A stretch of 46,565 bases of DNA, from NCBI GenBank assembly GCA_945861095.1, contig CAMATI010000007.1:1-46565 (forward strand), read 5' to 3'. This document shows, one piece after another, positions 38,919 through 46,565 of the stretch. The position numbers were made by a program, and so were the translations under genes. This stretch comes from Asaia bogorensis (GTDB lineage Bacteria; Pseudomonadota; Alphaproteobacteria; Acetobacterales; Acetobacteraceae). Positions within the stretch are counted from its first letter, which is position 1; each line of letters begins with the position of its first letter. A model generated the notes under the pieces. It worked only from the letters and a program-made list of their open reading frames with translations, was not told where the DNA came from and did no database searches.

Positions 38919-40166
38919 CTAGCTGGCGGGCCGCTTCATCTTGCAGGTGGTCGTCTGGTCCAGTTCCGCTGGCTTGATTGTCGCCTCGGTCTTCCAGCCC
39001 AACCCGGTCCGCTCCGAGTCGTACTTCACGCCCTTTGTGAACACCGCGCCGTAGTAGGCGATCAACACCTGGTGGTCGGCAGCCCGCATGGTGGCTTCAT
39101 GACCGGCCGCGTCGACGAGTTTCATACCTTCCAGCGCGAGCGCGAGCTTCATCGGATCGGTCGATCCCGCCTTCGTGATGGCGGCGGCGATCATCTCGAT
39201 TGCGAGCCGACGATCGCCGAAGATGAAGTCGAAATCGTGCTTCTTGCGAAACTCCTGGATCCAGGCATCGAGTTCGGCATTCTTTGTCTCGGCGCCAACA
39301 TTCTCATGCAGCGAAATGACGGAATGAACCCGGTTCTCCCCGCCTGGGCCGATCGCCGTCGGACTGCCGGCCAGATGAGCGAGCATGGTATAATAGTCTA
39401 CCGGGAGGCCGGCATCCATGCCTGCCTTGACCAGAAGCGACAGGTCCGGTCCCCAGTTCCCGGTCAGCAGGCCCTGAGCGCCCGACGCCTTCACCTTTGC
39501 GATATACGGGGCAAAGTCCTTGACCTTGCCGAGTGGGATCATTTCCTCACCAACCACCTGCACGTCCGGGCGCAAGGCCGCCAGGTATTTCTTCAGGTCG
39601 CGCTGGGCCGATTGGCCGAAAATGTAGTCCTGGTTGATCAGGTAGACCTTGGTCACGGCCTTCGACATGGCGCGCACCATGATCTCGGCCTGGAAACCGG
39701 CATGCATCGATGTGCGGAAATGCCAGAAGCTGCACATTTCGTTGGTCAGTTCCGGAGCAAGGGCGCCGCAGTTGATGTACAAGATCCGGCGATCCTTGTT
39801 GCGCTCATTATGCTTTTCAACGGCGCCGATAAGGGCGCTGCCGACATTGGACGGGCCACAGTTCAACATGATCTGGATGCCGTCATCGACCATCTTCTGC
39901 ATATTCAGCAGTGCCTCGGCCGGCTGACCCTTATTGTCCAGGGCGACCAATTCCAACTTCTTGCCCAGGACGCCGCCCTTGGCATTGATCCCGTCGATCA
40001 CGAATTGGATGGTCTTGATGCCTTGGTCACCGACCTGCGCAAACGTGCCGGACAGCAGCTCGGTGTAACCGAGTTTGATGGTTCCCTGAGCGTCGGCCGA
40101 CTGTGGCGCGACCGCAAAGCCGACGGCGAAGGCCGCCATGGCGCACAGTCTCTGAAACCTCTTCAT
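38919..40166 (-). CDS. ABC transporter substrate-binding protein, LivJ type (paralogue A)
   Basis: A 415-residue periplasmic binding protein of the branched-chain amino acid (type I, LivJ-like) class. It has a Sec signal peptide with cleavage near ADAQ (residue 27); the mature start TIKLGYTELLSGTFAQVGDQG is typical. It contains four conserved cysteines, Cys103, Cys133, Cys145 and Cys408, which may form two disulfides, and NWGPDLSLLVKAGMDAGL in the second lobe. It resembles the gene at 40503-41753 at roughly two thirds of positions by eye and ends with the same ten residues, TTCKMKRPAS. The start at 40166 follows gagga. No permease or ATPase gene is adjacent. The ligand is unknown and may be an aromatic acid or amide rather than an amino acid. 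Confidence 0.93.
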   Translation of the reverse strand: MKRFQRLCAMAAFAVGFAVAPQSADAQGTIKLGYTELLSGTFAQVGDQGIKTIQFVIDGINAKGGVLGKKLELVALDNKGQPAEALLNMQKMVDDGIQIMLNCGPSNVGSALIGAVEKHNERNKDRRILYINCGALAPELTNEMCSFWHFRTSMHAGFQAEIMVRAMSKAVTKVYLINQDYIFGQSAQRDLKKYLAALRPDVQVVGEEMIPLGKVKDFAPYIAKVKASGAQGLLTGNWGPDLSLLVKAGMDAGLPVDYYTMLAHLAGSPTAIGPGGENRVHSVISLHENVGAETKNAELDAWIQEFRKKHDFDFIFGDRRLAIEMIAAAITKAGSTDPMKLALALEGMKLVDAAGHEATMRAADHQVLIAYYGAVFTKGVKYDSERTGLGWKTEATIKPAELDQTTTCKMKRPAS

Positions 40167-40502
40167 CGTATTTCCTCATCGTTATGCGTTGGGACAACAT
40201 ATGCGCGATACGCGCGCCCGCCGCCAGGGCTTGCGGTGGGTTAGGGTGGCTGATCAAGCGTTGGGTTGAAGCGGCTTCGCACCGGATAGCAAAGACAGAC
40301 CGCTTCCATCTCCGGCCCAACGCTCGCTCCGAACATCGCCGCCAGCACATGCTCTGCGTCCTTCGGTGGCTGACGCAGCATATGATGCCGTCGAAGACGC
40401 TCGGCTTGCGATTGGCCATGTTGTTGGCGGGTTTGGCGCGCATGGGCCACAACGATGCGCCGGCCGGGATTGGCCGGCGTGACGTTGTGCCCGATGTTGA
40501 CG
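40167..40502. other. Intergenic region between twin binding-protein genes
   Basis: About 335 bases, no gene. The part near 40170-40300 should hold the promoter of paralogue A. At 40444-40491 a long stem-loop (cacaacg..cgccggcc pairing with ggccggcg..cgttgtg, loop gggatt) lies just 3' of paralogue B on the reverse strand and is probably its terminator or 3' stabiliser, so the twins likely have separate transcripts or differential expression. Confidence 0.6.
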
Positions 40503-41753
40503 TTAGCTGGCGGGGCGCTTCATTTTGCAGGTGGTCGGTTGTGCGATTTCGGCCGCCGTGACGGTTGTGCCGGTACGCCAGCCGAGCCCGGTTTTTTCGG
40601 AATCGTATTTCATGCCGGTGGTGAATGTTCCCAGGTAGTAGGGCATCAGGATTTGATGGTCGTCGGCACGCATCGTCACCGGTTGACCGGTCGCGTCAAT
40701 CCAACTCATGCCTTCCATGGCAAGTGCGATTTTCAGCGGATCCGTCGAACCGGCCTTGTTGATGGCGCCCACGATCAACTCGATCGCCAGGCGGCGATCG
40801 CCGAAAACGAAGTCGAAATCATGCTTGGCGCGGAAGGACTGCACCCAGGCATCAAGGGCCTGGTTGTTTAACTGCAGGCCGATGTTCTCGCTGAAGTTCA
40901 TCACCGAGTGGACCTTGCCGTTGCCGGCCGGACCGATTGCGGTAGGCCCGCCGGCGAGGTGAGCGTAGTAGCCAAAGACGTCGATCCCAAGGCCAGCATC
41001 CATCCCGGCTTTCACCAGCAGGGACAGATCGGGACCCCAATTGCCGGTCAGCAAAGCCTGCGCGCCCGAAACCTTGATCTTCGCGACGTAGGATGAAAAA
41101 TCCTTGACCTTGCCCAGCGGGATCAGTTCATCGCCGACGATGGTCACATCCGGGCGGAGTTTTTCGAGATAGGCTCGCAGGTCGCGCTGGACGGCCTGGC
41201 CGAACAGGTAGTCCTGGTTGATCATATAGACCTTGGTGATGGTCTTCGGCAGGCCGCGCACCATGATCTCGGCCTTCATGCCGGCATGGGCGTCGGTGCG
41301 AAAATGCCAGAAGCTGCATTTTTCGTTCGTCAATTCAGGCGCGACGGCACCGCAATTGACGTAGACGATGCGGCGATCCTTATTGCGTTCGTTGTTCTTG
41401 TTGACGGCATCGACCAGCGCCGCGGCGATATTCGACGGTCCGCAGTTCAGGATGATGGGATACCCTTCATCCACCATCTTTTGCAGGGCCTGCAATGCGT
41501 CGGCCGGTTGTGCCTTGTTGTCGATGGGGACCAATTCCAACTTTTTCCCCAAGGCGCCACCCTTGGCGTTGACCACGTCGATAATCGCCTGGAGCGATTT
41601 GATGCCCTGGTCGCCGATCTGGGAAAACGTGCCGGACAGTGCTTCCGTGTAGCCGATTTTGATCGAGCCTTGGGCCGCGACCGGCGTCGCGAAGCCGGCC
41701 CACAGGCCCAACATCGCCGCGATGGGCAATGCCAGGCATTTCCTGATGTTCAT
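40503..41753 (-). CDS. ABC transporter substrate-binding protein, LivJ type (paralogue B)
   Basis: A 416-residue paralogue of the protein at 38919-40166, with a Sec signal (cleavage near VAAQ, residue 28) and the mature start SIKIGYTEALSGTFSQIGDQG. The same four cysteines are present (104, 134, 146, 409), and RNKDRRIVYVNCGAVAPELTNEKCSFWHF is almost shared with paralogue A. Lobe segments NWGPDLSLLVKAGMDAGL and DFVFGDRRLAIELI are conserved too. It lies upstream of paralogue A on the same strand, separated by a hairpin. The start follows ggga. The tandem arrangement suggests duplication followed by change of ligand; the CoA-transferase and SDR genes further upstream may process the imported compound. 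Confidence 0.93.
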   Translation of the reverse strand: MNIRKCLALPIAAMLGLWAGFATPVAAQGSIKIGYTEALSGTFSQIGDQGIKSLQAIIDVVNAKGGALGKKLELVPIDNKAQPADALQALQKMVDEGYPIILNCGPSNIAAALVDAVNKNNERNKDRRIVYVNCGAVAPELTNEKCSFWHFRTDAHAGMKAEIMVRGLPKTITKVYMINQDYLFGQAVQRDLRAYLEKLRPDVTIVGDELIPLGKVKDFSSYVAKIKVSGAQALLTGNWGPDLSLLVKAGMDAGLGIDVFGYYAHLAGGPTAIGPAGNGKVHSVMNFSENIGLQLNNQALDAWVQSFRAKHDFDFVFGDRRLAIELIVGAINKAGSTDPLKIALAMEGMSWIDATGQPVTMRADDHQILMPYYLGTFTTGMKYDSEKTGLGWRTGTTVTAAEIAQPTTCKMKRPAS

Positions 41754-41890
41754 GGTTTTCTCCCTGTATGGTTTGCCGAGGCGCTCTTACGGGCGCCGTC
41801 GGACGGGTCATCTTCCGCATCTGTCCGAGCACATCTGCCCAGCGAGTGTGGGGGCGTGCAGCGACCGGATCAAGCAGAACTTGCCGACCT

Positions 41891-43021
41891 CTAGAGCCCG
41901 CCCAGGATCTGCTCATTATGCTCGCCGAGTTTGGGCGAATCTGACGCCGGATGCGGCCGTTGCCTGTCGAAACTGATCGGCAAGCCAGCGATCTTCAGGC
42001 CGCTGCCCGGCAGGGTGCGCATCATGTCCATCGCCTGCAACTGATCCGATTCCGCCAGTTCGGCGATGTCGTTCACCGGGGCGCAGGGCACGCCGGCCTC
42101 CCCGATGATGCCCATCCATTCCTGCCGGGTCTTTTGCGACAGCACCGGTTGCATGGCATCGACCAGCGCCAGACGGTTGGCGGCGCGCTTGCGCCCGTCC
42201 GAGAAGCGGGGATCGTCGCACCATTCCGGATGCGCCATGGCACGGGCGAGCTTGACGAACAGGCGGTCGTTGCCCGCGGCGATGCAGATCGGGCGGTCGG
42301 CGGTTTCGAATATCTGATACGGCGCCAGGGTCGCGCTGGCGGCCCCATGCCGCTGCGGCAGCTTGCCGGTGACATTGTAGTTGTTCAGCGGTCCTTGTAC
42401 CCAGGCCACCGCGCTCTCGAACAGCGATGCGTCCATCACGCAACCCTTGCCCGTGGTCTCCCGCTGCTTCAGCGCGGCGAGAGCGCCGATCACGCACCAC
42501 ATGCCGGTCGCGGTGTCGTTGATCGCGGGGGCGCAGAAGGTCGGCGGATCCTCTGGCCGGCCGGTCAGGCTGACGACGGCGCCGTAGCATTGCAGCAACG
42601 GATCGAACCCGGGGGCCAGCCGCAGCGGCCCCGCATAGCCAAACGCCCAGATCGAGCAGTAGATCAGCCGCGGATTGACCGCCATCATCGCATCCGGCCC
42701 GATCCCGAAATCGTCCACGATCCCCGGACGCAGGTTCTGGATCAGGATGTCGGCATCAGCGACCAGCGCCTTCAGTTTCGCCACGTCCCCGGCGGCCTTG
42801 ATGTCCAGGGTGATGGATCGCTTGCCACGGTTGTTGGTGTGGAAACTGACCGAGTCGTCGCCCGCGAACGGAGGCCCCCAGAGGCGGGCGTCGTCTCCAC
42901 CATCGGGTTTTTCCACTTTGATCACATCGGCGCCCATATCGGCCAGGATCACCCCGGCGAGCGGCCCGGCCAGTGCCTGACCAAGTTCAATGACCTTCAC
43001 GCCATGCAGTGGACCAGACAT
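41891..43021 (-). CDS. CaiB/BaiF-type CoA-transferase (class III)
   Basis: A 376-residue class III CoA-transferase that moves CoA between carboxylic acids through a mixed anhydride on an Asp. The active-site Asp169 is in APAINDTATG and coincides in number with Asp169 of formyl-CoA transferase. LHGVKVIELGQALAGPLAGVILADMGADVIKVEKP is the family N terminus, and DILIQNLRPGIVDDFGI and HGAASATLAPYQIFETAD also fit. The ATG at 43021 shares one base with the stop of the SDR (TGATG), so the two are translationally coupled; the in-frame GTG just before is less likely. It would activate or exchange CoA on the substrate taken up by the nearby binding proteins; the substrate is unknown. Confidence 0.93.
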   Translation of the reverse strand: MSGPLHGVKVIELGQALAGPLAGVILADMGADVIKVEKPDGGDDARLWGPPFAGDDSVSFHTNNRGKRSITLDIKAAGDVAKLKALVADADILIQNLRPGIVDDFGIGPDAMMAVNPRLIYCSIWAFGYAGPLRLAPGFDPLLQCYGAVVSLTGRPEDPPTFCAPAINDTATGMWCVIGALAALKQRETTGKGCVMDASLFESAVAWVQGPLNNYNVTGKLPQRHGAASATLAPYQIFETADRPICIAAGNDRLFVKLARAMAHPEWCDDPRFSDGRKRAANRLALVDAMQPVLSQKTRQEWMGIIGEAGVPCAPVNDIAELAESDQLQAMDMMRTLPGSGLKIAGLPISFDRQRPHPASDSPKLGEHNEQILGGL

Positions 43022-43788
43022 CACGCGGCCTCCAGGTTGAGACGAGCGCGGAACACGTCGTCACGTAGGTTGGTTTCCTGACCGAGAAGGTCGTCGGCCG
43101 CCGATGTGCAGAGATACAGGATGGCCGCGGCGGGATGCGCGACCGGGATCAGGTTCTCGCGCGGGATCTGGCTGACCGGGTTCATCTTGGACGCGCGGAT
43201 CAGCACCTGCATGTCGGTATCGGTGGTACCCGGCTGGAAGCCGAACACGCGGATGCCCTTGTCGGCCATTTCCAGATGCACGGCGCGGGTCAGCATGTGC
43301 AACCCCGCCTTGGCGGAACAATAGGCACTCCATCCTTCCAACGGCCGTAGCGCGGCCCCCGATGACACATTGACGATTGTGCCACCCCCGGCGGCGGTCA
43401 TTGGTCCCAGTACCACGCGAATGGCGTTGTAGGCGCCCACGAGATTGATCTGGACATTGCGCGCCCAGGTCGCGGGGTCGCTATCCTCGATCCGCGCGAT
43501 CGGCTCGATCACCCCGGCATTGTTGATCAGCGCGTCGACCCGGCCGAACCGGCCGATCGTTTCCGCCACCAGTCCCTCGGCCGCGGCGTAGTCGGAAATG
43601 TCGCAGGACCGGGCGGTGGCGCGTCCGCCGGCGGCGACCACCGCCTGGGCGACGTCCCCGGCCAATGCGCCATCCCGCGCGGTCAACACCAAGGTCGCCC
43701 CAGCCTTGCCCAATGCCAGGGCGGCCGCCGCACCAATGCCGCGGCTCGCGCCCGTGACGATCATCACCTTGCCGGTCAGTTCGCCCAT
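43021..43788 (-). CDS. Short-chain dehydrogenase/reductase (SDR), second
   Basis: A 255-residue classical SDR. The cofactor motif is TGASRGIG (12-19), NNAG is in DALINNAGVIEP, the catalytic residues are Ser143 (NVSSGAA), Tyr156 and Lys160 (YCSAK), and PGTTDT follows near the C terminus. The nearby ARDG after the second strand hints at NADP preference, but this is not decisive. I use the ATG at 43788, with an aggaaag site, because the upstream GTG start adds six untypical residues. It forms a two-gene unit with the CoA-transferase (TGATG overlap). It is divergent from the LLM oxidoreductase gene, with about 140 bases between. The substrate is probably a hydroxyacyl or hydroxy acid. Confidence 0.91.
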   Translation of the reverse strand: MGELTGKVMIVTGASRGIGAAAALALGKAGATLVLTARDGALAGDVAQAVVAAGGRATARSCDISDYAAAEGLVAETIGRFGRVDALINNAGVIEPIARIEDSDPATWARNVQINLVGAYNAIRVVLGPMTAAGGGTIVNVSSGAALRPLEGWSAYCSAKAGLHMLTRAVHLEMADKGIRVFGFQPGTTDTDMQVLIRASKMNPVSQIPRENLIPVAHPAAAILYLCTSAADDLLGQETNLRDDVFRARLNLEAA

Positions 43789-43931
43789 CCGTTCTTTCCT
43801 CCACAAGCTGCTTCCGCTTTACGAGACCGGGGCGCCGACGGCAAATTGACTGCTGATCTGGGGTTCCGATTCACGCGACGGGCCAAGCCAAAATGTCGCG
43901 ATCGGAACACTGGCAATCGAGGGAGGACAGA

Positions 43932-44972
43932 ATGCGCGTATCCATGAGCCTGCCGGTGCATGATTGGGCGGCCTGCGGCCCCGCCGCCCGCCAGGCGGAG
44001 GATGACGGTTTCGATATCGTCACCAGCAACGAATTGCGGCACGACCCGTTCACGCCGCTGGCGTTCGCCGCGCTGGCGACAGAGCGGGTGCAGCTTGTTC
44101 CCTCGGTCGCGATCGCCTTTCCACGCAGCCCGATGGTGGTGGCGAACCTGGCCTGGGACCTGCAGCGTCATTCCAAGGGCCGCTTCGTGGTCGGGCTGGG
44201 CAGCCAGGTCAAGGCCCATAACGAGCGGCGGTTTTCCACGCCGTGGATCGCGCCCGCCGCGCGCATGGGAGAATATGGCGAGTCACTGCGGGCGATCTTC
44301 CGCTGCTGGGAGCATGGCGAGAAGCTGAGCTATCAGGGCAAATACTACAATTTCTCATTGATGACCCCGGAGTTCTCGCCCGGGCCGAACAACCTGCCGA
44401 TGCCGCCGATCGCCATGGCAGCGGTGGGTCCGTTGATGCTGAAGACCGCGGCCCGTGTTGCCGACAGCGTGCGCCTGCACAGTTTCGCGACCCGGAAATA
44501 TCTGGAAGATGTCGTGCGACCCATGCTGGTCGAGCAACTGACGGCGTCCGGCAAGTCCTTCGAGACCTGCGAGATCACCGGCGGCGGCTTCATCGCCACC
44601 GGGCCGGATGAGGCGACGGTGACGGAAGCGGCCGAGAAAGTGCGCTATCGCGTGGCCTTCTACGGCTCGACACCGGCCTATCGCGGCGTGTTCGACATCC
44701 ACGGCCTGACCGATCTTGGCCTGAAACTGACCGCTATGGCGCGCCAGGGGCAGTGGAAGGAGATGGCGGCGCAGGTGTCCGACGACGTGCTGGACCTGTT
44801 CGTCGCGCGATCGACCTACGAGGGGCTGCCCGAGGCGATCGAGAAGCGGTTCGGCGGCATCGCGGACAGCGTCTCGATCGATTTCGTTCCGGGCACGAGT
44901 GCGGCGGTTCGGCGCGGGACGGTGGAGGCGATCAAGAGAATACCGAGCGTGTTCAAGGGCTTCCAGGCCTGA
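43932..44972 (+). CDS. LLM class (luciferase-like) flavin-dependent oxidoreductase
   Basis: A 346-residue TIM-barrel enzyme of the luciferase-like monooxygenase family, in the branch often annotated as F420-dependent (TIGR03617-like). MSLPVHDWAACGPAARQAEDDGFDIVTSNE is the N-terminal barrel strand and helix, and FVVGLGSQVKAHNERRFSTPWIAPAARMGEYGESLRAIF contains the flavin-phosphate region. PPIAMAAVGPLMLKTAARVADSVRLHSF is a later barrel block. In Gram-negatives such proteins usually use reduced FMN; F420 is uncommon in this group, so the cofactor is open. The ATG at 43932 has a perfect gggagga site at 43921-43927. It is divergent from the SDR-CoA-transferase pair. The substrate is not known. Confidence 0.88.
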   Translation: MRVSMSLPVHDWAACGPAARQAEDDGFDIVTSNELRHDPFTPLAFAALATERVQLVPSVAIAFPRSPMVVANLAWDLQRHSKGRFVVGLGSQVKAHNERRFSTPWIAPAARMGEYGESLRAIFRCWEHGEKLSYQGKYYNFSLMTPEFSPGPNNLPMPPIAMAAVGPLMLKTAARVADSVRLHSFATRKYLEDVVRPMLVEQLTASGKSFETCEITGGGFIATGPDEATVTEAAEKVRYRVAFYGSTPAYRGVFDIHGLTDLGLKLTAMARQGQWKEMAAQVSDDVLDLFVARSTYEGLPEAIEKRFGGIADSVSIDFVPGTSAAVRRGTVEAIKRIPSVFKGFQA

Positions 44973-44979
44973 TAGGTCC

Positions 44980-45039
44980 GGTTGCATCACACGGCTCTGT
45001 TGCGCTGGCATGGTCCTGTGCAACAGAGCCGGTGCAACC
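44980..45039 (+). other. Strong hairpin after LLM gene
   Basis: An 11-bp perfect stem (ggctctgttgc 44993-45003 with gcaacagagcc 45020-45030) is extended by a 7-bp outer stem (ggttgca 44980-44986 with tgcaacc 45033-45039). It begins 8 bases after the LLM stop and has no T-run. It could be a terminator-like or protective structure, or part of a leader of the TauD-like gene 187 bases downstream. Confidence 0.6.
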
Positions 45040-45226
45040 CGGCAGGCGGTCCGGCTCGTCGAGGCGGCGCCTGTGCACCGGAACGACATACCGTTGCGAT
45101 GCAGCTCCGACCAGGGTTCGCTCGGACGGCAACGGCCCCAATGGGCTGCGCCGAACTTGACTCGGGCGCGGGGAGCGAATCAGGTAACGGCAACGAAGGC
45201 CACGCCTGCAAGCGGGGGAAAATGCC

Positions 45227-46081
45227 ATGGTAGAGATTCGTCGTATGGGTCCCAAGATCGGGGTCCAGGTTTCCGGGGTCGATGTCAGAAAGCTCGACGA
45301 TGCCAGTTTCGCGCCGATCTATCAGGCGTGGCTGGACCACAACGTCATGGTGGTCACCGGGCAGGATCTGACCATCGACGACTTCTTGGCCTACAGCCGT
45401 CGCTTCGGCACGATCTCCCCGCACCCATCCAAGAGCACCCGCCATCCAGACTATCCGGAAATCACCCTGCTTGGCGTCAACAAGTTCAATCCGGACGGCA
45501 AGCTGAACCAGGCGATCTATCGCCGGGGCGCGGATGGTTGGCACACGGACGGGGCCTATGATGTGGAGCCGTTCAAGGCCACGCAGTTGTATGGTGTGGC
45601 GATCCCCTCGGTCGGCGGCGACACGCTGTTCGCCAGCGGCTACGCGGCCTATGACGGGCTGCCCCAGCGGCTGAAGGACCGGCTCGACGGGGTGCTCGGA
45701 GGCTTCACCTACGGCGGGCGGCGCAATTCGACCGCGCTGCTGAATCCCGAGGATCGGAATCTTCCGCCCTCCATGCATCCGATCGTTCGCACGCATCGGG
45801 AAACCGGGCGGAAATCGATGTATTTCGACCCGGGCAAGATTCTGTTCGTCGAAGGCGCCGAAAAGGCCGAGAGCGACGACCTGCTCGATGAACTGGAAAC
45901 CTACATGATCCAGCCGGACGGCGAGTACCGACACAAATGGGCGGTGGGCGACATCGTGATCTGGGACAATCGCTGCTCCTACCACAAGGCCGCTGGGGAC
46001 TATCCGCCGGATCAGGATCGTATCCACTGGCGCGTGTCGATCAAGGAGCGGCCGGCGGAGGGACGGCTCGCGGCGGAATAA
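45227..46081 (+). CDS. TauD/TfdA-family alpha-ketoglutarate-dependent dioxygenase
   Basis: A 284-residue non-heme Fe(II)/2-oxoglutarate dioxygenase of the TauD/TfdA family. The iron ligands are His106 and Asp108 (WHTDG) and His253 (RCSYHKAAG), and Arg269 (RIHWRVS) binds the 2-oxoglutarate carboxylate. The N terminus (EIRRMGPKIGVQVSGVDVRKL) matches TauD. Members hydroxylate sulfonates, herbicides or small carboxylates and release succinate and CO2. It starts at 45227 after gggggaaaa. The presence of CoA-transferase, SDR and LLM genes nearby suggests a shared aromatic or sulfonated compound, but the substrate cannot be read from sequence. No taurine transport genes are adjacent. Confidence 0.93.
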   Translation: MVEIRRMGPKIGVQVSGVDVRKLDDASFAPIYQAWLDHNVMVVTGQDLTIDDFLAYSRRFGTISPHPSKSTRHPDYPEITLLGVNKFNPDGKLNQAIYRRGADGWHTDGAYDVEPFKATQLYGVAIPSVGGDTLFASGYAAYDGLPQRLKDRLDGVLGGFTYGGRRNSTALLNPEDRNLPPSMHPIVRTHRETGRKSMYFDPGKILFVEGAEKAESDDLLDELETYMIQPDGEYRHKWAVGDIVIWDNRCSYHKAAGDYPPDQDRIHWRVSIKERPAEGRLAAE

Positions 46082-46565
46082 CCGCCGCCTGCCACGCAAT
46101 ACCGGGGGAGAAGAAAGCAATCCTCGTGCCCCGCTCGGCATCGCGGCGCCCCCTGTGCCTGGGCTGACGACCGCACCGTGGAATCTGGCGGTGATCGTCG
46201 TGCTGAAGGTGGTGTCCAATGTGCCGTATCTCCGCTTGATGCTGGTGCGTTCGTTGTGAACCACCGGTAGGCGCCGCCGTAGGCCCCCTCTACCCGTGAC
46301 GGACGCCACCCCGTGTCGCCCGGTCCTGGCCACGATGGATCAGAAGACCCCCCAGCCCGTCGCATCGGAATGGTGTGGATCCGGCCATTGGGCACAAGCG
46401 CGGTCTTTGCCGCATGCGCTGTAGACAATTCTGCGTGCAAACCCGCGCCGAGCCCTCGAACAGGACTGTCGCTAGCTCGTCAACATGTCCGGTTTATGTA
46501 TACCCTGCTCACGCAAGAATCCGAAAATCCGTAGGATCGATGATCCTGAAATTATCGGTGACCTC
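46082..46565. other. Terminal intergenic region
   Basis: About 484 bases after the dioxygenase gene with no gene I can support. Frames at 46313-46534 (forward) and 46012-46440 (reverse) lack a ribosome binding site and familiar motifs. The end of the window is cut off, so it may hold the promoter region of a following gene. Confidence 0.45.

Noticed and set aside
46012..46440. A reverse frame near the right end of the window
   Set aside because: It overlaps the dioxygenase 3' end, lacks a ribosome binding site and has no familiar sequence.

Overview
The window is 46.6 kb of GC-rich DNA with 36 protein-coding genes that I can support and no rRNA, tRNA or CRISPR array that I can see. Gene content and order point to an alphaproteobacterium, most likely order Rhodospirillales and probably family Acetobacteraceae. 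The clues are acnA divergent from ccmAB, ubiG divergent from lysC, a lysC-ptsP-rodZ-ispG string, parC of the alphaproteobacterial type, a CIRCE-controlled groESL and several small conserved proteins. The family assignment is inference from style and content, not from a marker comparison.

Layout. 0.5-1 kb: a cold-shock protein and a small conserved protein. 1.2-4.1 kb: a MlrC-type M81 metallopeptidase and a cytosine-deaminase-like amidohydrolase, probably one catabolic unit. 4.2-7 kb, reverse: an orphan PstS-like phosphate-binding protein, then ccmA-ccmB (heme exporter) with an ATGA overlap. 7.1-15 kb, forward: acnA, an SDR, a POT peptide transporter and a fadJ/fadB-type multifunctional beta-oxidation enzyme. 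15.4-17.7 kb: groES-groEL with a readable sigma-70-type promoter, a CIRCE operator and a strong intrinsic terminator. 18-20 kb: a small protein, then reverse a DUF35 protein with a thiolase-fold partner that has lost the thiolase catalytic cysteines. 20.2-23.3 kb, reverse: recO-parC overlapping. 23.6-25.2 kb: hslO (Hsp33) and a lipoprotein. 25.2-26.3 kb: a gene-free AT-rich islet and a perfect palindrome. 26.3-37.1 kb: ubiG (reverse), then lysC, a nitronate monooxygenase, ptsP, a RodZ-like protein, ispG, an OmpA-domain protein and typA. 37.2-46.1 kb: an accessory metabolic region with a [2Fe-2S] protein coupled to an M20 amidohydrolase, two paralogous periplasmic binding proteins, a CoA-transferase and SDR coupled by TGATG, an LLM-type flavin oxidoreductase and a TauD-like dioxygenase.

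How the genes fit together. Most of the window is housekeeping: TCA cycle, protein folding, topoisomerase and repair, lysine and isoprenoid synthesis, nitrogen-PTS and ribosome-associated GTPase. Embedded in it are three catabolic groups (1.2-4.1, 18.4-20.0 and 37.2-46.1 kb) whose substrates cannot be read from sequence. The last has uptake receptors, CoA activation, oxidation and hydroxylation enzymes, but no permease or ATPase of its own.

The most interesting signals are: the DUF35/thiolase-fold pair that looks like an aldolase rather than a thiolase; an amidohydrolase with Asn where the cytosine deaminase metal/catalytic Asp should be; the lone ferredoxin-like subunit sharing one base with an amidohydrolase stop codon; the twin binding proteins with four conserved cysteines; the gene-free AT-rich islet; and a dispersed family of intergenic palindromes with a conserved 46-base tail. 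I saw no convincing new defence or mobile system.
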